Positions 33,378 through 45,404 of a stretch of DNA of 64,000 bases are shown one piece after another. Position numbers and translations under genes: made by a program. The notes below the pieces were generated by a model. The model was not told the origin of the DNA, did no database searches, and worked only from the letters and a program-made list of their open reading frames with translations. The first letter of the stretch is position 1, and each line of letters begins with the position of its first letter. The stretch comes from Piscinibacter sp. Lineage in GTDB: Bacteria > Pseudomonadota > Gammaproteobacteria > Burkholderiales > Burkholderiaceae_C. The stretch lies in the NCBI GenBank assembly GCA_017983795.1, contig JAGOAS010000020.1, forward strand, positions 1 to 64,000, given 5' to 3'.

Positions 33378-35345
33378 TCAGGCCGACACGGCCTGGCGCG
33401 CCGGCTCCGCGTCCGCGCCCGGCGCGGGGCGCGGTGCCGCATCACCAGCGCGGCGCGAGCGCGCGCAGCGCAGGCGGTCACGCCCCTCGGCCTTGGCGCG
33501 CAGCAGCTGGCGTTCGGCCTCCTCGACCAGCGCCTCGACGCTCTCGAAGGCCTCGCCGAGCGCCGCCGCGCCCATCGACAGCGTCACGCCATGCGGTGCC
33601 GGCAGGTCGGGCAGGTGCTGCGCGGCGACCTTGGCGCGCAGCCGCTCGAACACCTCGGGCATCTCGTCGATCGCGGTGCCGGGCATCACCAGCAGCCATT
33701 CGTCGCCGCCCCAGCGGCCGATGCGCTCCTGGCCGCGCAGCACCTCGCCGGCGGCCTGCGCGACGGCGCGCAGCACGCGGTCACCGGCACCCTGGCCGAG
33801 GCGCTCGTTGATCTGGTTGAAGTGGTCGAGATCGAGCAGCGCCACGCTCAGCTCGATGTCCAGGCGCCGGCACAGCGCGAACTGCTGCTGCGCGAAGGCG
33901 AGCACGGCACGCCGGTCGGGCAGCCCGGTGAGTGCGTCGCGCTGCACCAGGTCGGCACGCTGGCGGCGGCGGCGCAGGCCGCGCGCCGCGAACCAGGCCA
34001 GGGCAGCGAGCAGGCCGGCCAGCGCGATCAGCGCCGCCCACAGCGCGCGCTGCTGCGCCTCGCGCGCCTGCAAGGCGAGCCGGTCGGCCTCGGCGCGATG
34101 GCGCAGGTCGGCCAGCTCGGCCTCGCGGCGCGCGATCTCGTAGCGCGCCTGCAGACGCAGCAGCTGGGTGTCGCGCACCGACTGCTGACCCTGCTGCGCC
34201 GCTTCGTTGGCGCGCCGCAGCTCCGCGTAGGCCTGCGCGTGCATGCCCTGCGAGGCGTAGCCCTCGGCCATGCGCTGCAGCAGGCGCGCACGATCCGGCG
34301 CGGGCAGCACGGCGCGCTCGAGCAGCCGCGCCTTCTCGATCTCCTGCAGCACCTCGGCCTTCTTCAGCCGCGCCAGCGCCTCGATCACCAGCCCGTGGGC
34401 CGTGGCCAGCCGCACCGGCGCGTCGCCTTCCTGCAGAGCGGGCAGCGCGCCGCGCACCAGCTCGATCACGCGCTGCGGTTCGTTCTGCGCCAGCCGCAAG
34501 GCCGCGAGGTCCAGGGTGGTGATGGCCACGCCGGTGGGCTCGGCGATCTCGCGGTTGAGCGCCAGCGAGGCCTCGAAGGCGTGTGCCGCGCGCTCGGGCT
34601 GACCCAGCCGCGCCAGGGTGTTGCCCATCTCCCACTCGATCCAGCCGCGCTGGAAGCGCGCCGGCTGGCCGCCCAGCACCTCGAGCGCGCGCTCGAAGTA
34701 GCGCTCGGCCGGCGCCTTGCCCGACAGCGAGCTGGCCATGCTGCCCATCGCGATCAGCGCCGAGGTCTCGATGTGCAGCTGGCCGAGCTTGCGGCCGCAG
34801 CGTTCGGTCTCCTCGGCGACACGCCAGGCCTCGTCGAGCGCGTAGGTCTCGCGCAGCAGGAACAGGTCGCCGACCGAGATCTCGCACAGCAGGTACTCGT
34901 CGCCGATGGGCAGCGCGGCGCGGCGCAACTCGACGCTGCGCTCGATCAGCTTGGCGGAGTCCTCGCGGCGGAACAGCGCGCCGATCGCGTAGGCCTCCAG
35001 CCAGAGGTGGTGGCGCGGCGTCGCGGTGGGGATGCGGCCGAGGCGCGCGCGCGCCTCGTCGACGCTGCGTTGCGCTTCGCTGGTGCGGTCCAGCAGGGTG
35101 TAGAGCGCCGCCTTGCCGAGCAGGCGCCAGAAGCGCGCCTCGGAATCGAGCGCGTCCAGCGCCGCATCGTCGACCAGCGCGAAGGCGGCGCGCGGGTCGT
35201 CGAGCGAGCGCTCGAGCACCGGGCGCAGCGGCTCGGGCAGCGCCGGCGCGGCCCAGATCGAGGCACTCGCGAGCAGCCCGGCGAGCACCGGCACGAGGCG
35301 GCGGCTCGGCAGTTGCAGCAGGGAGCGGAAGGCGCGGGCGGGCAT
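33378..35345 (-). CDS. Diguanylate cyclase with periplasmic TPR-like sensor region
   Basis: A 655-residue predicted c-di-GMP synthase. A signal peptide (VPVLAGLLASASIWAAPALP) leads to about 350 residues of helical TPR-like repeats (for example ARLGQPERAAHAFEASLALN). A coiled-coil segment, one transmembrane helix (ALWAALIALAGLLAALAWFA) and a C-terminal GGDEF domain (about 465-625) follow. The active-site loop reads GGDEW (residues 546-550) in RWGGDEWLLV. The Trp replaces the usual Phe while the catalytic GGDE is intact. I do not see the RxxD inhibitory site in the usual place just before GGDEW. The signal sensed is unknown. Confidence 0.88.
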   Translation of the reverse strand: MPARAFRSLLQLPSRRLVPVLAGLLASASIWAAPALPEPLRPVLERSLDDPRAAFALVDDAALDALDSEARFWRLLGKAALYTLLDRTSEAQRSVDEARARLGRIPTATPRHHLWLEAYAIGALFRREDSAKLIERSVELRRAALPIGDEYLLCEISVGDLFLLRETYALDEAWRVAEETERCGRKLGQLHIETSALIAMGSMASSLSGKAPAERYFERALEVLGGQPARFQRGWIEWEMGNTLARLGQPERAAHAFEASLALNREIAEPTGVAITTLDLAALRLAQNEPQRVIELVRGALPALQEGDAPVRLATAHGLVIEALARLKKAEVLQEIEKARLLERAVLPAPDRARLLQRMAEGYASQGMHAQAYAELRRANEAAQQGQQSVRDTQLLRLQARYEIARREAELADLRHRAEADRLALQAREAQQRALWAALIALAGLLAALAWFAARGLRRRRQRADLVQRDALTGLPDRRAVLAFAQQQFALCRRLDIELSVALLDLDHFNQINERLGQGAGDRVLRAVAQAAGEVLRGQERIGRWGGDEWLLVMPGTAIDEMPEVFERLRAKVAAQHLPDLPAPHGVTLSMGAAALGEAFESVEALVEEAERQLLRAKAEGRDRLRCARSRRAGDAAPRPAPGADAEPARQAVSA

Positions 35346-35417
35346 GGGCTGGCCCGTATTGTCGCCTCAAGGTGCGCCGATAGGATCCACGCACCTCAAC
35401 GGCCCACGCCCACCCAC

Positions 35418-36398
35418 ATGAGCATTCACCTGACCCGCCGCACCGCCCTCGCGCTCGTTCTGGCCACGACCCTCGCGCCGCTGGGCGCCCGGGCCGAGAA
35501 CTGGCCGGCCAGGCCGATCCGCTGGGTGGTGGCCTACCCGGCCGGCGGCGGCTCGGATTTCCTCGCGCGCCAGCTCGCGCCGCAACTCGGCCGGCAGCTC
35601 GGCCAGAGCCTGGTGATCGACAACCGGCCCGGCGCGGCCGGCATCGTCGGCACCGACAACGTCGCCAAGTCGCCCGCCGACGGCTACACCATCCTCACCG
35701 GCGACAACGGCGCGATGGTGTTCCACGAGGCGATGTACAGGAAGATTCCGTACGCGCCGGCGGATCTCACGCCGGTCGGCTTCATGGCGCGCTTCCCGCT
35801 GATCGTCGCGGTCAACCCCGCGGCCGGCTTCACGGACGCGAAGCAGTGGCTCGACGCGATCAAGAAGAATCCGGGCAGGTTCAGCTACGCCTCGCCCGGC
35901 GTCGGCAGCCCGCACCACCTGGCGATGGAACTGCTGAAGCGCCGCACCCAGAGCTTCGTGGTGCACGTGCCCTACCGCGGCACCGCGATGGCGGTGCAGG
36001 ACGTGATCGCCGGCCAGGTGCCGATGATGGTGCTCGACACCGCCGCCGGCCTGCCGCAGATCCGCTCGGGCAAGGTCAAGGCGCTGGCGGTGATGTCGAG
36101 AAAGCGCATCGCCGCCCTGCCCGACGTGCCCACGCTCGACGAGCTGGGCATCGAGGACTTCGAGGTCACCGCCTGGCAGGGCCTGTTCGTGCCCAGGGGC
36201 ACGCCGGCGGAGATCGTCGCGCGCCTCAGCGCCGAGATGAACAAGGCCATCACCGCACCCGATGTGAAGGCCAAGCTGGAAGACTTCGGCCTCGAGGTGC
36301 TGCCCGGCGACGGCCCGGCGCTGGCCGCCTTCATCCAGCAGGAGACCGGCTTCTGGCACGCGCTCATCAAGGAGCGCAAGCTCTCCGCGGAGCAGTAG
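35418..36398 (+). CDS. Bug-family (TctC) tripartite tricarboxylate-type binding protein
   Basis: A 326-residue periplasmic binding protein with a Tat- or Sec-like signal (HLTRRTALALVLATTLAPLG followed by ARA). The Bug motifs are present: WPARPIRWVVAYPAGGGSD, VIDNRPGAAGIVGTDNVAKS, PDGYTIL-like ADGYTILTGD and PYRGTAMAVQDVIAG. These proteins capture carboxylates or aromatic acids. No TctA/TctB membrane partners lie nearby, so it is an orphan, as is common in Burkholderiales. Divergent from the diguanylate cyclase gene. Confidence 0.9.
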   Translation: MSIHLTRRTALALVLATTLAPLGARAENWPARPIRWVVAYPAGGGSDFLARQLAPQLGRQLGQSLVIDNRPGAAGIVGTDNVAKSPADGYTILTGDNGAMVFHEAMYRKIPYAPADLTPVGFMARFPLIVAVNPAAGFTDAKQWLDAIKKNPGRFSYASPGVGSPHHLAMELLKRRTQSFVVHVPYRGTAMAVQDVIAGQVPMMVLDTAAGLPQIRSGKVKALAVMSRKRIAALPDVPTLDELGIEDFEVTAWQGLFVPRGTPAEIVARLSAEMNKAITAPDVKAKLEDFGLEVLPGDGPALAAFIQQETGFWHALIKERKLSAEQ

Positions 36399-36404
36399 CC
36401 GGGG

Positions 36405-39400
36405 TCAGACCAGCACGCGCTCGATACCCCCGTCGTTGGCGCGCTCGACGTAGTCGGGCAGCCAGTCGGGGCCGAGGATGCGGCTGGCCATCTCGATGAC
36501 GACGTAGTCGGCTTCGAGCAGGCCGTTCTGCAGATCGCCGGCGTAGCGGTGCAGGCCCTGCAGGCAGCTCGGGCAGGAGGTCAGGATCTTGATCGGGCCC
36601 TTCTCCGGCACGGCGCCCGCGCCGCCTGCGGCGCCTTTCATCATCTCGCGCAGCGCGGCCTCGTCCCTGCGCAGCTCCTCGGTCTTGCGGAAGCGCACCT
36701 GGGTGGAGATGTCCGGCCGCGTAACGCCCAGCGTGCCGCTCTCGCCGCAGCAGCGCTCGCTCTTGAGCACGTTCTCGCCGACCAGCGCCCGCACCGTCTT
36801 CATCGGATCCTGCTGCTTCATCGGCGAGTGGCAGGGGTCGTGGAAGAGGTAGCCGCCGGCCGCCTGGCCCGCACCGAGCGTGATGCCCTTCTCGAGCAGG
36901 TACTCGTGGATGTCGACGATGCGGCTGCCGGGGAAGATCTCCTCGAACTTGTAGCCCTGCAGCTGGTCGTAGCAGGTGCCGCAGCTCACGACCACGGTCT
37001 TGATGTCGAGGTAGTTCAGCGTATTGGCGACGCGGTGGAAGAGCACCCGGTTGTCGGTGATCATCTTCTCGGCCTTGTCGTACTGGCCGGCGCCGCGTTG
37101 CGGGTAGCCGCAGCACAGGTAGCCGGGCGGCAGCACGGTCTGCACGCCGGCGTGCCAGAGCATCGCCTGCGTCGCCAGGCCCACCTGCGAGAACAGCCGC
37201 TCCGAGCCGCAGCCGGGGAAGTAGAACACCGCCTCGGTGTCGGCCGTGGTCGTCTTCGGATCGCGGATGATGGGCACGTAGGCCTTGTCCTCGATGTCCA
37301 GCAGCGCACGCGCGGTGCGCTTGGGCAGGTTGCCCGGCATCTTCTTGTTGATGAAGTGAATCACCTGCTCCTTGATCGGAGCGGGGCCCACCGTCGCCGG
37401 CGGCGCGGCGGTCTGGCGGTTGGCCAAGCCGCGCAGCACGTTGTTGGCGAAGCGCTGCGCGCGGAAGCCGATGCCGACCATCGCGGTGCGCATCAGCTTG
37501 ATGGTCTCGGGGCTGGTGGCGTTGAGGAAGAACATCGCCGCCGCGTTGCCGGGGCGGAAGCTCTTCTGCCCCATCTTGCGCAGCAGGTTGCGCATGTTCA
37601 TCGACACGTCGCCGAAGTCGATCTTCACCGGGCAGGGCGCGAGGCACTTGTGGCACACCGTGCAGTGGTCGGCCACGTCCTCGAACTCCTGCCAGTGCTT
37701 GATGCTGACGCCGCGGCGCGTCTGCTCCTCGTAGAGGAAGGCCTCGATCAGCAGCGAGGTGGCGAGGATCTTGTTGCGCGGGCTGTACAGCAGGTTGGCG
37801 CGCGGCACGTGCGTGGCGCACACCGGCTTGCACTTGCCGCAGCGCAGGCAGTCCTTGACCGAATCGGCGATCTGGCCGATGTCGCTCTGCTGCATGATCA
37901 GCGACTCGTGGCCCATCAGCCCGAAGCTGGGCGTGTAGGCGTTGGTGAGGTCGGCCTTGATGTCGCCGCCGCGCAGCAGCTTGCCCTTGTTGAAGCGGCC
38001 CTCGGGGTCGACGCGGCGCTTGTAGTCGGTGAAGCCGGCGAGCTCCTCGTCGCTGAGGAACTCCAGCTTGGTGATGCCGATGCCGTGCTCGCCGGAGATC
38101 ACGCCGCCCAGGCTGCGCGCCAGCGCCATGATGCGGCCGACCGCCTCGTGCGCGGTCTGCAGCATCTCGTAGTTGTCGCTGTTGACCGGGATGTTGGTGT
38201 GCACGTTGCCGTCGCCGGCGTGCATGTGCAGCGCCACCCAGACGCGGCCCTTGAGCACGCGGTCGTGGATGCGCTGGCATTCGGCGACGACGGGCTCGAG
38301 CGCGGCGCCGGCGAAGATGCTTTGCAGCGGCGCGCGGATCTGCGTCTTCCACGAGGCGCGCAGCGTGCGGTCCTGCAGATCGGCGAAGAAGCTGCGCCTG
38401 GTGTCGGGCTGCACGACGTCGAGCTGCGCCATCCAGTGCTGCCACAGGCCGCGCACCTCGCGCAGCAGCGCGAGCGCCTGCTGCACGCGGTCTTCGAGCA
38501 ACTCGGCCGAAGCAATCTCTACAGCGTCGTCGCTCTTGCCCAGCGGCAGCTCGCCCTCGGTGAAGAAGGCCTCGAGCGCGTCGACGGTGGCCAGCTTGTT
38601 GCGCAGGCTGAGCTCGATGTTGATGCGCTCGATGCCGTCGGTGTACTCCGCCATGCGCGGCAGCGGGATCACCACGTCCTCGTTGATCTTGAAGGCGTTG
38701 GTGTGGCGGCTGATCGCCGCGGTGCGCTTGCGATCCAGCCAGAACTTCTTGCGCGCATCCGCGCTCACCGCGACGAAGCCTTCGCCGGCGCGGCTGTTGG
38801 CGATGCGCACCACCTCGCTGGTGGCGCGCGCCACCGCATCGGCGTCGTCGCCGGCGATGTCGCCCACCAGCACCATCTTGGGCAGGCCGCCGCGCTTGGA
38901 CTTCGTCGCGTAGCCGACTGCCTTGAGGTAGCGGTCGTCGAGGTGCTCGAGGCCGGCGAGGATGGCCCCGCCGTTCTTCGCTTCGGCGAACATGAAGTCC
39001 TTGATCTCGACGATCGAGGGCACCGCATCCTTGGCGTTGCCGAAGAATTCCAGGCACACCGTGCGCGTGTGCGCCGGCATGCGGTGCACGATCCAGCGCG
39101 CCGAGGTGATCAGGCCGTCGCAGCCTTCCTTCTGCACGCCGGGCAGGCCGGCGAGAAACTTGTCGGTGACGTCCTTGCCCAGGCCTTCCTTGCGGAACAC
39201 GCGGCCGGGGATGTCGAGCCGCTCGGTCGACAGAGGCGTCTTGCCGTCGGCGGCGAAGGTGCGCAGCTCGAAGCTGGCCAGCTCCACGTCGTGGATCTTG
39301 CCGAGGTTGTGGTTCAGGCGCACGACCTCGAGCCACTGCGCCTGCGGCGTCACCATGCGCCAGGAGGCGAGGTTGTCGAGCGCCGTGCCCCACAGCACGG

Positions 39401-40337
39401 CCTTCTTGCCGCCGGCGTTCATCGCGATGTTGCCGCCGATGCAGGAGGCCTCGGCCGAGGTCGGGTCGACCGCGAATACGTAGCCGCCGCGCTCGGCGGC
39501 ATCGGCCACGCGCTGCGTGACCACGCCGGCCTCGCTCCACACCGTGGCCACCGGCTCTCCGACACCGGGCAGCGCGACCATCTCCACCTCGCTCATCGCC
39601 TCGAGCTTCTCGGTGTTGATGACGGCGCTGTTCCAGGCCAGCGGCACCGCGCCGCCGGTGTAGCCGGTGCCGCCGCCGCGCGGGATGATGGTCAGGCCGA
39701 GCTCGATGCAGCCCTTCACCAGCGCGGCCATCTCGGCCTCGGTGTCGGGCGTGAGCACGACGAAGGGGTACTCGACGCGCCAGTCGGTGGCGTCGGTGAC
39801 GTGGGCCACGCGCGAGAGGCCGTCGAACTTGACGTTGTGCTTGGCGGTCACGCGGCCGAGCACGCGCGTCACGCGGCGGCGCAGCTCGGCCATCTCGCCG
39901 AACTGGCGCTCGAAGCGCTCCACCGCCGAGCGCGCCGCCGTGAGCAGCTCGCCGACGGCGGCGTCGCGCTCGCCGTCTTCCTGCGGCGAGCGGCGCGCCT
40001 CGATGGCGCCGAGCCGGTGGTGCAGGGCCTCGATCAGCGCGGCGCGGCGCTTCGGGTTGTCGAGCAGGTCGTCCTGCAGGTAGGGGTTGCGCTGCACCAC
40101 CCAGACGTCGCCCAGCACCTCGTAGAGCATGCGCGCCGAGCGGCCGGTGCGGCGCTCCTGGCGCAGGCGGTTCAGCACCTCCCAGGCGCGTGCGCCGAGC
40201 AGGCGGATGACGATCTCGCGGTCGGAGAACGAGGTGTAGTTGTAGGGAATCTCGCGCAGTCGCGGAGCGAGCCCCTCGGCCGCGGCGCCGGCACGGGACA
40301 CGGCCGCCATGTGGGTCAGGGAAGCGGGTGCGTTCAT
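36405..40337 (-). CDS. DUF3683 FAD-linked oxidase fused to Fe-S/CCG domains
   Basis: A 1310-residue fused oxidoreductase of GlcD-GlcF type. The N-terminal DUF3683 region (about 1-160) includes [24 protein letters not shown]-binding type 4 module ([16 protein letters not shown]) and FAD-oxidase C-terminal domain ([11 protein letters not shown]) follow. The 2x[4Fe-4S] ferredoxin section has [11 protein letters not shown] and [12 protein letters not shown]. Two cysteine-rich CCG modules ([10 protein letters not shown] and CCGESGTLG) end it. The family likely oxidises a 2-hydroxy acid such as D-lactate or glycolate and passes electrons to quinone, but the substrate is not established. The ATG at 40337 was chosen for [11 protein letters not shown]. 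Divergent from ugpB. Confidence 0.9.
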   Translation of the reverse strand: MNAPASLTHMAAVSRAGAAAEGLAPRLREIPYNYTSFSDREIVIRLLGARAWEVLNRLRQERRTGRSARMLYEVLGDVWVVQRNPYLQDDLLDNPKRRAALIEALHHRLGAIEARRSPQEDGERDAAVGELLTAARSAVERFERQFGEMAELRRRVTRVLGRVTAKHNVKFDGLSRVAHVTDATDWRVEYPFVVLTPDTEAEMAALVKGCIELGLTIIPRGGGTGYTGGAVPLAWNSAVINTEKLEAMSEVEMVALPGVGEPVATVWSEAGVVTQRVADAAERGGYVFAVDPTSAEASCIGGNIAMNAGGKKAVLWGTALDNLASWRMVTPQAQWLEVVRLNHNLGKIHDVELASFELRTFAADGKTPLSTERLDIPGRVFRKEGLGKDVTDKFLAGLPGVQKEGCDGLITSARWIVHRMPAHTRTVCLEFFGNAKDAVPSIVEIKDFMFAEAKNGGAILAGLEHLDDRYLKAVGYATKSKRGGLPKMVLVGDIAGDDADAVARATSEVVRIANSRAGEGFVAVSADARKKFWLDRKRTAAISRHTNAFKINEDVVIPLPRMAEYTDGIERINIELSLRNKLATVDALEAFFTEGELPLGKSDDAVEIASAELLEDRVQQALALLREVRGLWQHWMAQLDVVQPDTRRSFFADLQDRTLRASWKTQIRAPLQSIFAGAALEPVVAECQRIHDRVLKGRVWVALHMHAGDGNVHTNIPVNSDNYEMLQTAHEAVGRIMALARSLGGVISGEHGIGITKLEFLSDEELAGFTDYKRRVDPEGRFNKGKLLRGGDIKADLTNAYTPSFGLMGHESLIMQQSDIGQIADSVKDCLRCGKCKPVCATHVPRANLLYSPRNKILATSLLIEAFLYEEQTRRGVSIKHWQEFEDVADHCTVCHKCLAPCPVKIDFGDVSMNMRNLLRKMGQKSFRPGNAAAMFFLNATSPETIKLMRTAMVGIGFRAQRFANNVLRGLANRQTAAPPATVGPAPIKEQVIHFINKKMPGNLPKRTARALLDIEDKAYVPIIRDPKTTTADTEAVFYFPGCGSERLFSQVGLATQAMLWHAGVQTVLPPGYLCCGYPQRGAGQYDKAEKMITDNRVLFHRVANTLNYLDIKTVVVSCGTCYDQLQGYKFEEIFPGSRIVDIHEYLLEKGITLGAGQAAGGYLFHDPCHSPMKQQDPMKTVRALVGENVLKSERCCGESGTLGVTRPDISTQVRFRKTEELRRDEAALREMMKGAAGGAGAVPEKGPIKILTSCPSCLQGLHRYAGDLQNGLLEADYVVIEMASRILGPDWLPDYVERANDGGIERVLV

Positions 40338-40494
40338 GAGAGCCGGGGGCGGACGCTTCCCCCGTGTTGGCACTTGAGGGCGAATCGTACCGCAGCGCAC
40401 CATTTCCCCGGGATTCACCGGGCTGCTGCCGTGGACGGCCGGGCGTAGCATGCGCCGGCCCACGAGGCCATCCGCCAACCCACACGGAGATGTC

Positions 40495-41805
40495 ATGAGG
40501 ACCGTCCGCCTTGCCCTCGCCGCCGCCGCGTTCGCCGCGGCCACGCTTCCCGCCCACGCCCAGACCGAGATCCAGTGGTGGCACTCGATGACCGGCGGCC
40601 TCAACGACTGGGTGGTCGACCTGGCCAACGGCTTCAACGCCAGCCAGAAGGACTACAAGGTCGTGCCGACCTACAAGGGCTCGTACGACGAGTCGATGAC
40701 GGCCGCGATCGCCGCCTTCCGTGCCGGCAACGCGCCGCACGTCCTGCAGGTGTTCGAGGTCGGCACCGCCACGATGATGGCCAGCAAGGGCGCCATCGTC
40801 CCGGTGGGCAAGGTGATGACCGATGCGGGCTACAAGTTCGACCCCAAGGCCTACATCTCGGCGGTGGTCGGCTACTACACGGCGCCGAACGGGCAGATGC
40901 TCAGCTTCCCGCTGAACAGCTCGACCACGGTGCTCAACTACAACAAGGACGCCTTCCGCAAGGCCGGGCTCGACCCGAACAAGCCGCCCGCCACCTGGCC
41001 CGAGCTGGTGGCCGCCGCCGCCAAGCTGAAGGCCTCGGGCGTGGCCTGCCCGTTCACCACCAGCTGGCAGGGCTGGACGCAGCTGGAGAGCTTCTCCACC
41101 TGGCACAACACGCTGTTCGCGACGCAGGGCAACGGCTTCGGCGGCACCAGCGCGCGGCTGATCTTCAACAGCCCGCTGCACGTGCGCCACATCGAGAACC
41201 TGGCCAACATGGCCAAGCAGGGCCTGTTCCAGTACCGCGGCCGCGGCAACCTCGGCGACGCGCCTTTCTATTCGGGCGAGTGCGCGATGCAGACGGCTTC
41301 GTCCTCGACCTACGCGAGCATCAAGAAGAACGCCAAGTTCGAGTTCGGCATCGCCCCCCTGCCCTACTACCCCGACGTGCCGGGCACGCCGCAGAACACC
41401 GTGATCGGCGGCGCCTCGCTGTGGGTGATGTCGGGCAAGAAGGCGCCCGAGTACAAGGGCGTGGCGACCTTCTTCAACTACCTGACCAACGCCGAGATCC
41501 AGGCCAAGAGCCACCAGCGCACCGGCTACCTGCCGGTGACCCTGGCCTCCTTCGAGCTGACCGAGAAGTCGGGCTTCTACAAGCAGAACCCCGGCACCGA
41601 CACGGCGGTGAACCAGATGATCCGCAAGACCACCGACAAGTCGCGCGGCATCCGCCTGGGCAACTTCGTGCAGATCCGCGCCATCGTCGACGAGGAGCTC
41701 GAGCAGGTCTGGGCCGGCAAGAAGGGCGCCAAGGAGGCGCTCGACAGCGCGGTGCAGCGCGGCAACGAGCAGCTGGAACGCTTCGAAAAGGCCAACAAGA
41801 GCTGA
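40495..41805 (+). CDS. ugpB: sn-Glycerol-3-phosphate ABC transporter, binding protein UgpB
   Basis: A 436-residue periplasmic binding protein with a Sec signal ending AHA ([19 protein letters not shown]). UgpB signatures are [39 protein letters not shown] and [18 protein letters not shown]. It captures glycerol-3-phosphate or glycerophosphodiesters. The ATG at 40495 has GGAGA upstream and is the first gene of ugpBAECQ. I see no obvious Pho box in the 157-bp upstream region. Confidence 0.94.
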   Translation: MRTVRLALAAAAFAAATLPAHAQTEIQWWHSMTGGLNDWVVDLANGFNASQKDYKVVPTYKGSYDESMTAAIAAFRAGNAPHVLQVFEVGTATMMASKGAIVPVGKVMTDAGYKFDPKAYISAVVGYYTAPNGQMLSFPLNSSTTVLNYNKDAFRKAGLDPNKPPATWPELVAAAAKLKASGVACPFTTSWQGWTQLESFSTWHNTLFATQGNGFGGTSARLIFNSPLHVRHIENLANMAKQGLFQYRGRGNLGDAPFYSGECAMQTASSSTYASIKKNAKFEFGIAPLPYYPDVPGTPQNTVIGGASLWVMSGKKAPEYKGVATFFNYLTNAEIQAKSHQRTGYLPVTLASFELTEKSGFYKQNPGTDTAVNQMIRKTTDKSRGIRLGNFVQIRAIVDEELEQVWAGKKGAKEALDSAVQRGNEQLERFEKANKS

Positions 41806-41811
41806 TCCCGC

Positions 41812-42699
41812 TTGGCTTCCGAAAAACGCGTCGTCTTCCGTTCCGGCTGGCTGCCCTGGGCGCTGCTCGCGCCCCAGGTGGCCGTCATCGCCGTGTTCTT
41901 CTTCTGGCCGGCGGGGCAGGCGCTGCTGCAGTCGTTCCAGCAGTCCGACGCCTTCGGCACCTCCACCGAGTGGGTCGGGCTGCAGAACTTCGCTCGCCTG
42001 TTCGGCGACCCGACCTACCTCGCCTCGTTCCAGACCACCGCGCTGTTCTCGGTGCTGGTGGCCGGGCTGGGCATCGCCATCTCGCTGCTGCTGGCGGTCT
42101 ACGCCGATCGCGTGGTGCGCGGCGCGCTCGCCTACCGCACGCTGCTGATCTGGCCCTACGCGGTGGCGCCGGCGGTGGCCGGGGTGCTGTGGCTGTTCAT
42201 GTTCGCGCCGTCCATCGGCATCGTCTCGTACGCGCTGCGCAGCGTCGGCATCGAATGGAACCACCTGCTCAACAGCGGCCAGGCCATGACGCTGATCGTG
42301 CTGGCCGCGGTGTGGAAGCAGCTCTCCTACAACTTCCTGTTCTTCCTCGCCGGGCTGCAGAGCATCCCGAAGTCGCTCATCGAGGCCGCGGCGATCGACG
42401 GCGCACGCCCCTGGCGGCGCTTCTGGACCATCCAGTTCCCGCTGCTCTCGCCGACCACCTTCTTCCTGTTCGTGATCAACGTCGTCTACGCCTTCTTCGA
42501 CACCTTCGCGATCGTCGACGCCGCGACGCAGGGCGGCCCGGGCAAGGACACCGCCATCCTCGTCTACAAGGTCTACTACGACGGCTTCAAGGCGCTCGAC
42601 CTGGGCGGCTCGGCGGCGCAGTCGGTGGTGCTGATGGCGATCGTCATCGCACTCACGGTGGTGCAGTTCCGCTTCGTCGAGAAGAAGGTCACCTACTAG
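41812..42699 (+). CDS. ugpA: sn-Glycerol-3-phosphate ABC transporter, permease UgpA
   Basis: A 295-residue inner-membrane permease with six helices and the EAA loop [20 protein letters not shown]. The start is TTG at 41812, 6 bp after the ugpB stop, and the UgpA-type N-terminus ([20 protein letters not shown]) follows; no ATG fits. Pairs with UgpE. Confidence 0.93.
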   Translation: MASEKRVVFRSGWLPWALLAPQVAVIAVFFFWPAGQALLQSFQQSDAFGTSTEWVGLQNFARLFGDPTYLASFQTTALFSVLVAGLGIAISLLLAVYADRVVRGALAYRTLLIWPYAVAPAVAGVLWLFMFAPSIGIVSYALRSVGIEWNHLLNSGQAMTLIVLAAVWKQLSYNFLFFLAGLQSIPKSLIEAAAIDGARPWRRFWTIQFPLLSPTTFFLFVINVVYAFFDTFAIVDAATQGGPGKDTAILVYKVYYDGFKALDLGGSAAQSVVLMAIVIALTVVQFRFVEKKVTY

Positions 42700-42706
42700 G
42701 CTCCGC

Positions 42707-43558
42707 ATGGTCGAACGCCGCCCCACCCTCGGCATCCTGGCGCACGTCGTGCTGCTGCTGGGTGTGCTGCTCGTCGCCTTCCCGCTCTACGTGACCTTCG
42801 TCGCGTCGACGCAGACCGCCGAGGAGATCCTGCAGGCACCGATGTCGCTCGTGCCCGGCAGCCACCTGGTCGAGAACTACCTCGCCGCGCTGAAGGGCAC
42901 GGGCATGGGGGCGGCCTCCAACGCGCCGGTCGGCCGCATGATGATGGTCAGCCTGGTCACCGCACTGGTGATCGCCTTCGGCAAGATCGGAATCTCGCTG
43001 CTGTCGGCCTTCGCCATCGTCTACTTCCGCTTCCCGCTGCGCAACGTCTTCTTCTGGGCCATCTTCGTCACGCTGATGCTGCCGGTGGAAGTGCGCATCG
43101 GGCCGACCTACGAGGTGGTGGCCGGGCTCGGCATGCTCAACAGCTACGCCGGCCTGACGGTGCCGCTGATCGCCTCGGCCACCGCCACCTTCCTGTTCCG
43201 CCAGTTCTTCCTCACCGTGCCCGACGAACTCGTGGAAGCGGCCCGCATCGACGGCGCCGGGCCGATGCGATTCTTCATCGACGTGCTGGTGCCCCTGTCG
43301 GCCACCTCGATCGCGGCGTTGTTCGTCATCCAGTTCATCTACGGCTGGAACCAGTACCTCTGGCCGCTGCTGGTGACCACCGACGAAGCCATGTACCCGG
43401 TGGTCATCGGCATCAAGCGCATGATCAGCGGCGGCGACGCCGCCACCGACTGGAACATCGTGATGGCCACTGCGATGCTGGCGATGATCCCGCCGGCACT
43501 CGTCGTTCTGCTGATGCAGAAGTGGTTCGTCAAGGGCCTCGTGGACACCGAAAAATAG
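42707..43558 (+). CDS. ugpE: sn-Glycerol-3-phosphate ABC transporter, permease UgpE
   Basis: A 283-residue permease with six helices and the EAA loop [20 protein letters not shown]. The N-terminus is [20 protein letters not shown]. It is 7 bp after ugpA and 12 bp before ugpC, consistent with one operon. Confidence 0.94.
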   Translation: MVERRPTLGILAHVVLLLGVLLVAFPLYVTFVASTQTAEEILQAPMSLVPGSHLVENYLAALKGTGMGAASNAPVGRMMMVSLVTALVIAFGKIGISLLSAFAIVYFRFPLRNVFFWAIFVTLMLPVEVRIGPTYEVVAGLGMLNSYAGLTVPLIASATATFLFRQFFLTVPDELVEAARIDGAGPMRFFIDVLVPLSATSIAALFVIQFIYGWNQYLWPLLVTTDEAMYPVVIGIKRMISGGDAATDWNIVMATAMLAMIPPALVVLLMQKWFVKGLVDTEK

Positions 43559-43570
43559 AAGAAGGCAGGC

Positions 43571-44641
<1,071 letters not shown>

Positions 44642-44642
44642 G

Positions 44643-45404
44643 ATGAAGGCCTGGCCCTACCCGCTCTGGATCGCGCACCGCGGCGCCGGCAAGCTGGCGC
44701 CGGAGAACACGCTGGCGGCCTTCCGCGTCGGCGCCTCGCACGGCTGGCGCGCCTTCGAGTGCGACGTGAAGCTCGCTGCCGACGGCGTGCCCTTCCTGCT
44801 GCACGACGACACCCTGCGGCGCACCACGCCGGCACGCGGAACGGCCGGCGAGCGCAGCTGGGCCGAGCTCTCGCGCCTCGACGCCGGCGGCTGGCACAGC
44901 CGCGCCTTCGCCGGCGAGCCGCTGCCCAGCCTGGACGCGATCGCCACCTACGTGCTGCGCAACGGCTTCGCGCTCAACATCGAGATCAAGCCCACGCCGG
45001 GCCAGGAGCTCGAGACCGGCCGCGTGGTCGCGCGCGAGGCGGCGCGGCTGTGGGCCGCGAGCCGCGTCGCGCCGGTGGCGCCGCCGCTTCTGAGTTCGTT
45101 CCGCCCCGAGGCGCTGCAAGGCGCGCGCGAGACGGCACCCGATCTGCCGCGTGCCCTGCTGCTCGACACGCTGTGGACCGGCTGGTTCGACGTCGCGCGC
45201 GCGCTCGACGTGGTGGCCTGCGTGACGAACCACAAGATCATGGACGAGGGCTTGATCGCGCAGTTGCGCGCCGCCGGCCTGCGCGCGCTGGTCTATACGG
45301 TGAACGACAGCGCCGAGGCGCAACGCCTGCTGACGCTCGGCATAGCCGGGATCATCACCGACGCGGTGGATCGGTTCTCGCCGGGCGACTCACTTCGCGA
45401 CTGA
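44643..45404 (+). CDS. ugpQ: Glycerophosphodiester phosphodiesterase UgpQ
   Basis: A 253-residue cytosolic GDPD hydrolysing imported glycerophosphodiesters to glycerol-3-phosphate and an alcohol. The GDPD motif is WIAHRGAGKLAPENTLAAFR, with metal ligands in FECDVKLAADGVPFLLHDD and NIEIKPTPGQE. It is the last gene of the ugp operon. Its 3' end overlaps the convergent GNAT gene by 15 bp. Confidence 0.93.
   Translation: MKAWPYPLWIAHRGAGKLAPENTLAAFRVGASHGWRAFECDVKLAADGVPFLLHDDTLRRTTPARGTAGERSWAELSRLDAGGWHSRAFAGEPLPSLDAIATYVLRNGFALNIEIKPTPGQELETGRVVAREAARLWAASRVAPVAPPLLSSFRPEALQGARETAPDLPRALLLDTLWTGWFDVARALDVVACVTNHKIMDEGLIAQLRAAGLRALVYTVNDSAEAQRLLTLGIAGIITDAVDRFSPGDSLRD

Noticed and set aside
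40338-40494. Search for a Pho box upstream of ugpB
   Set aside because: No pair of CTGTCAT-like direct repeats at 11-bp spacing is visible, so phosphate control is not claimed.
36367-42735. A minus-strand frame open for about 2100 codons across the DUF3683 gene and the start of the ugp operon
   Set aside because: It is an off-frame shadow of GC-rich coding DNA: Arg/Ala/His-rich with no domain, overlapping genes with clear family motifs.
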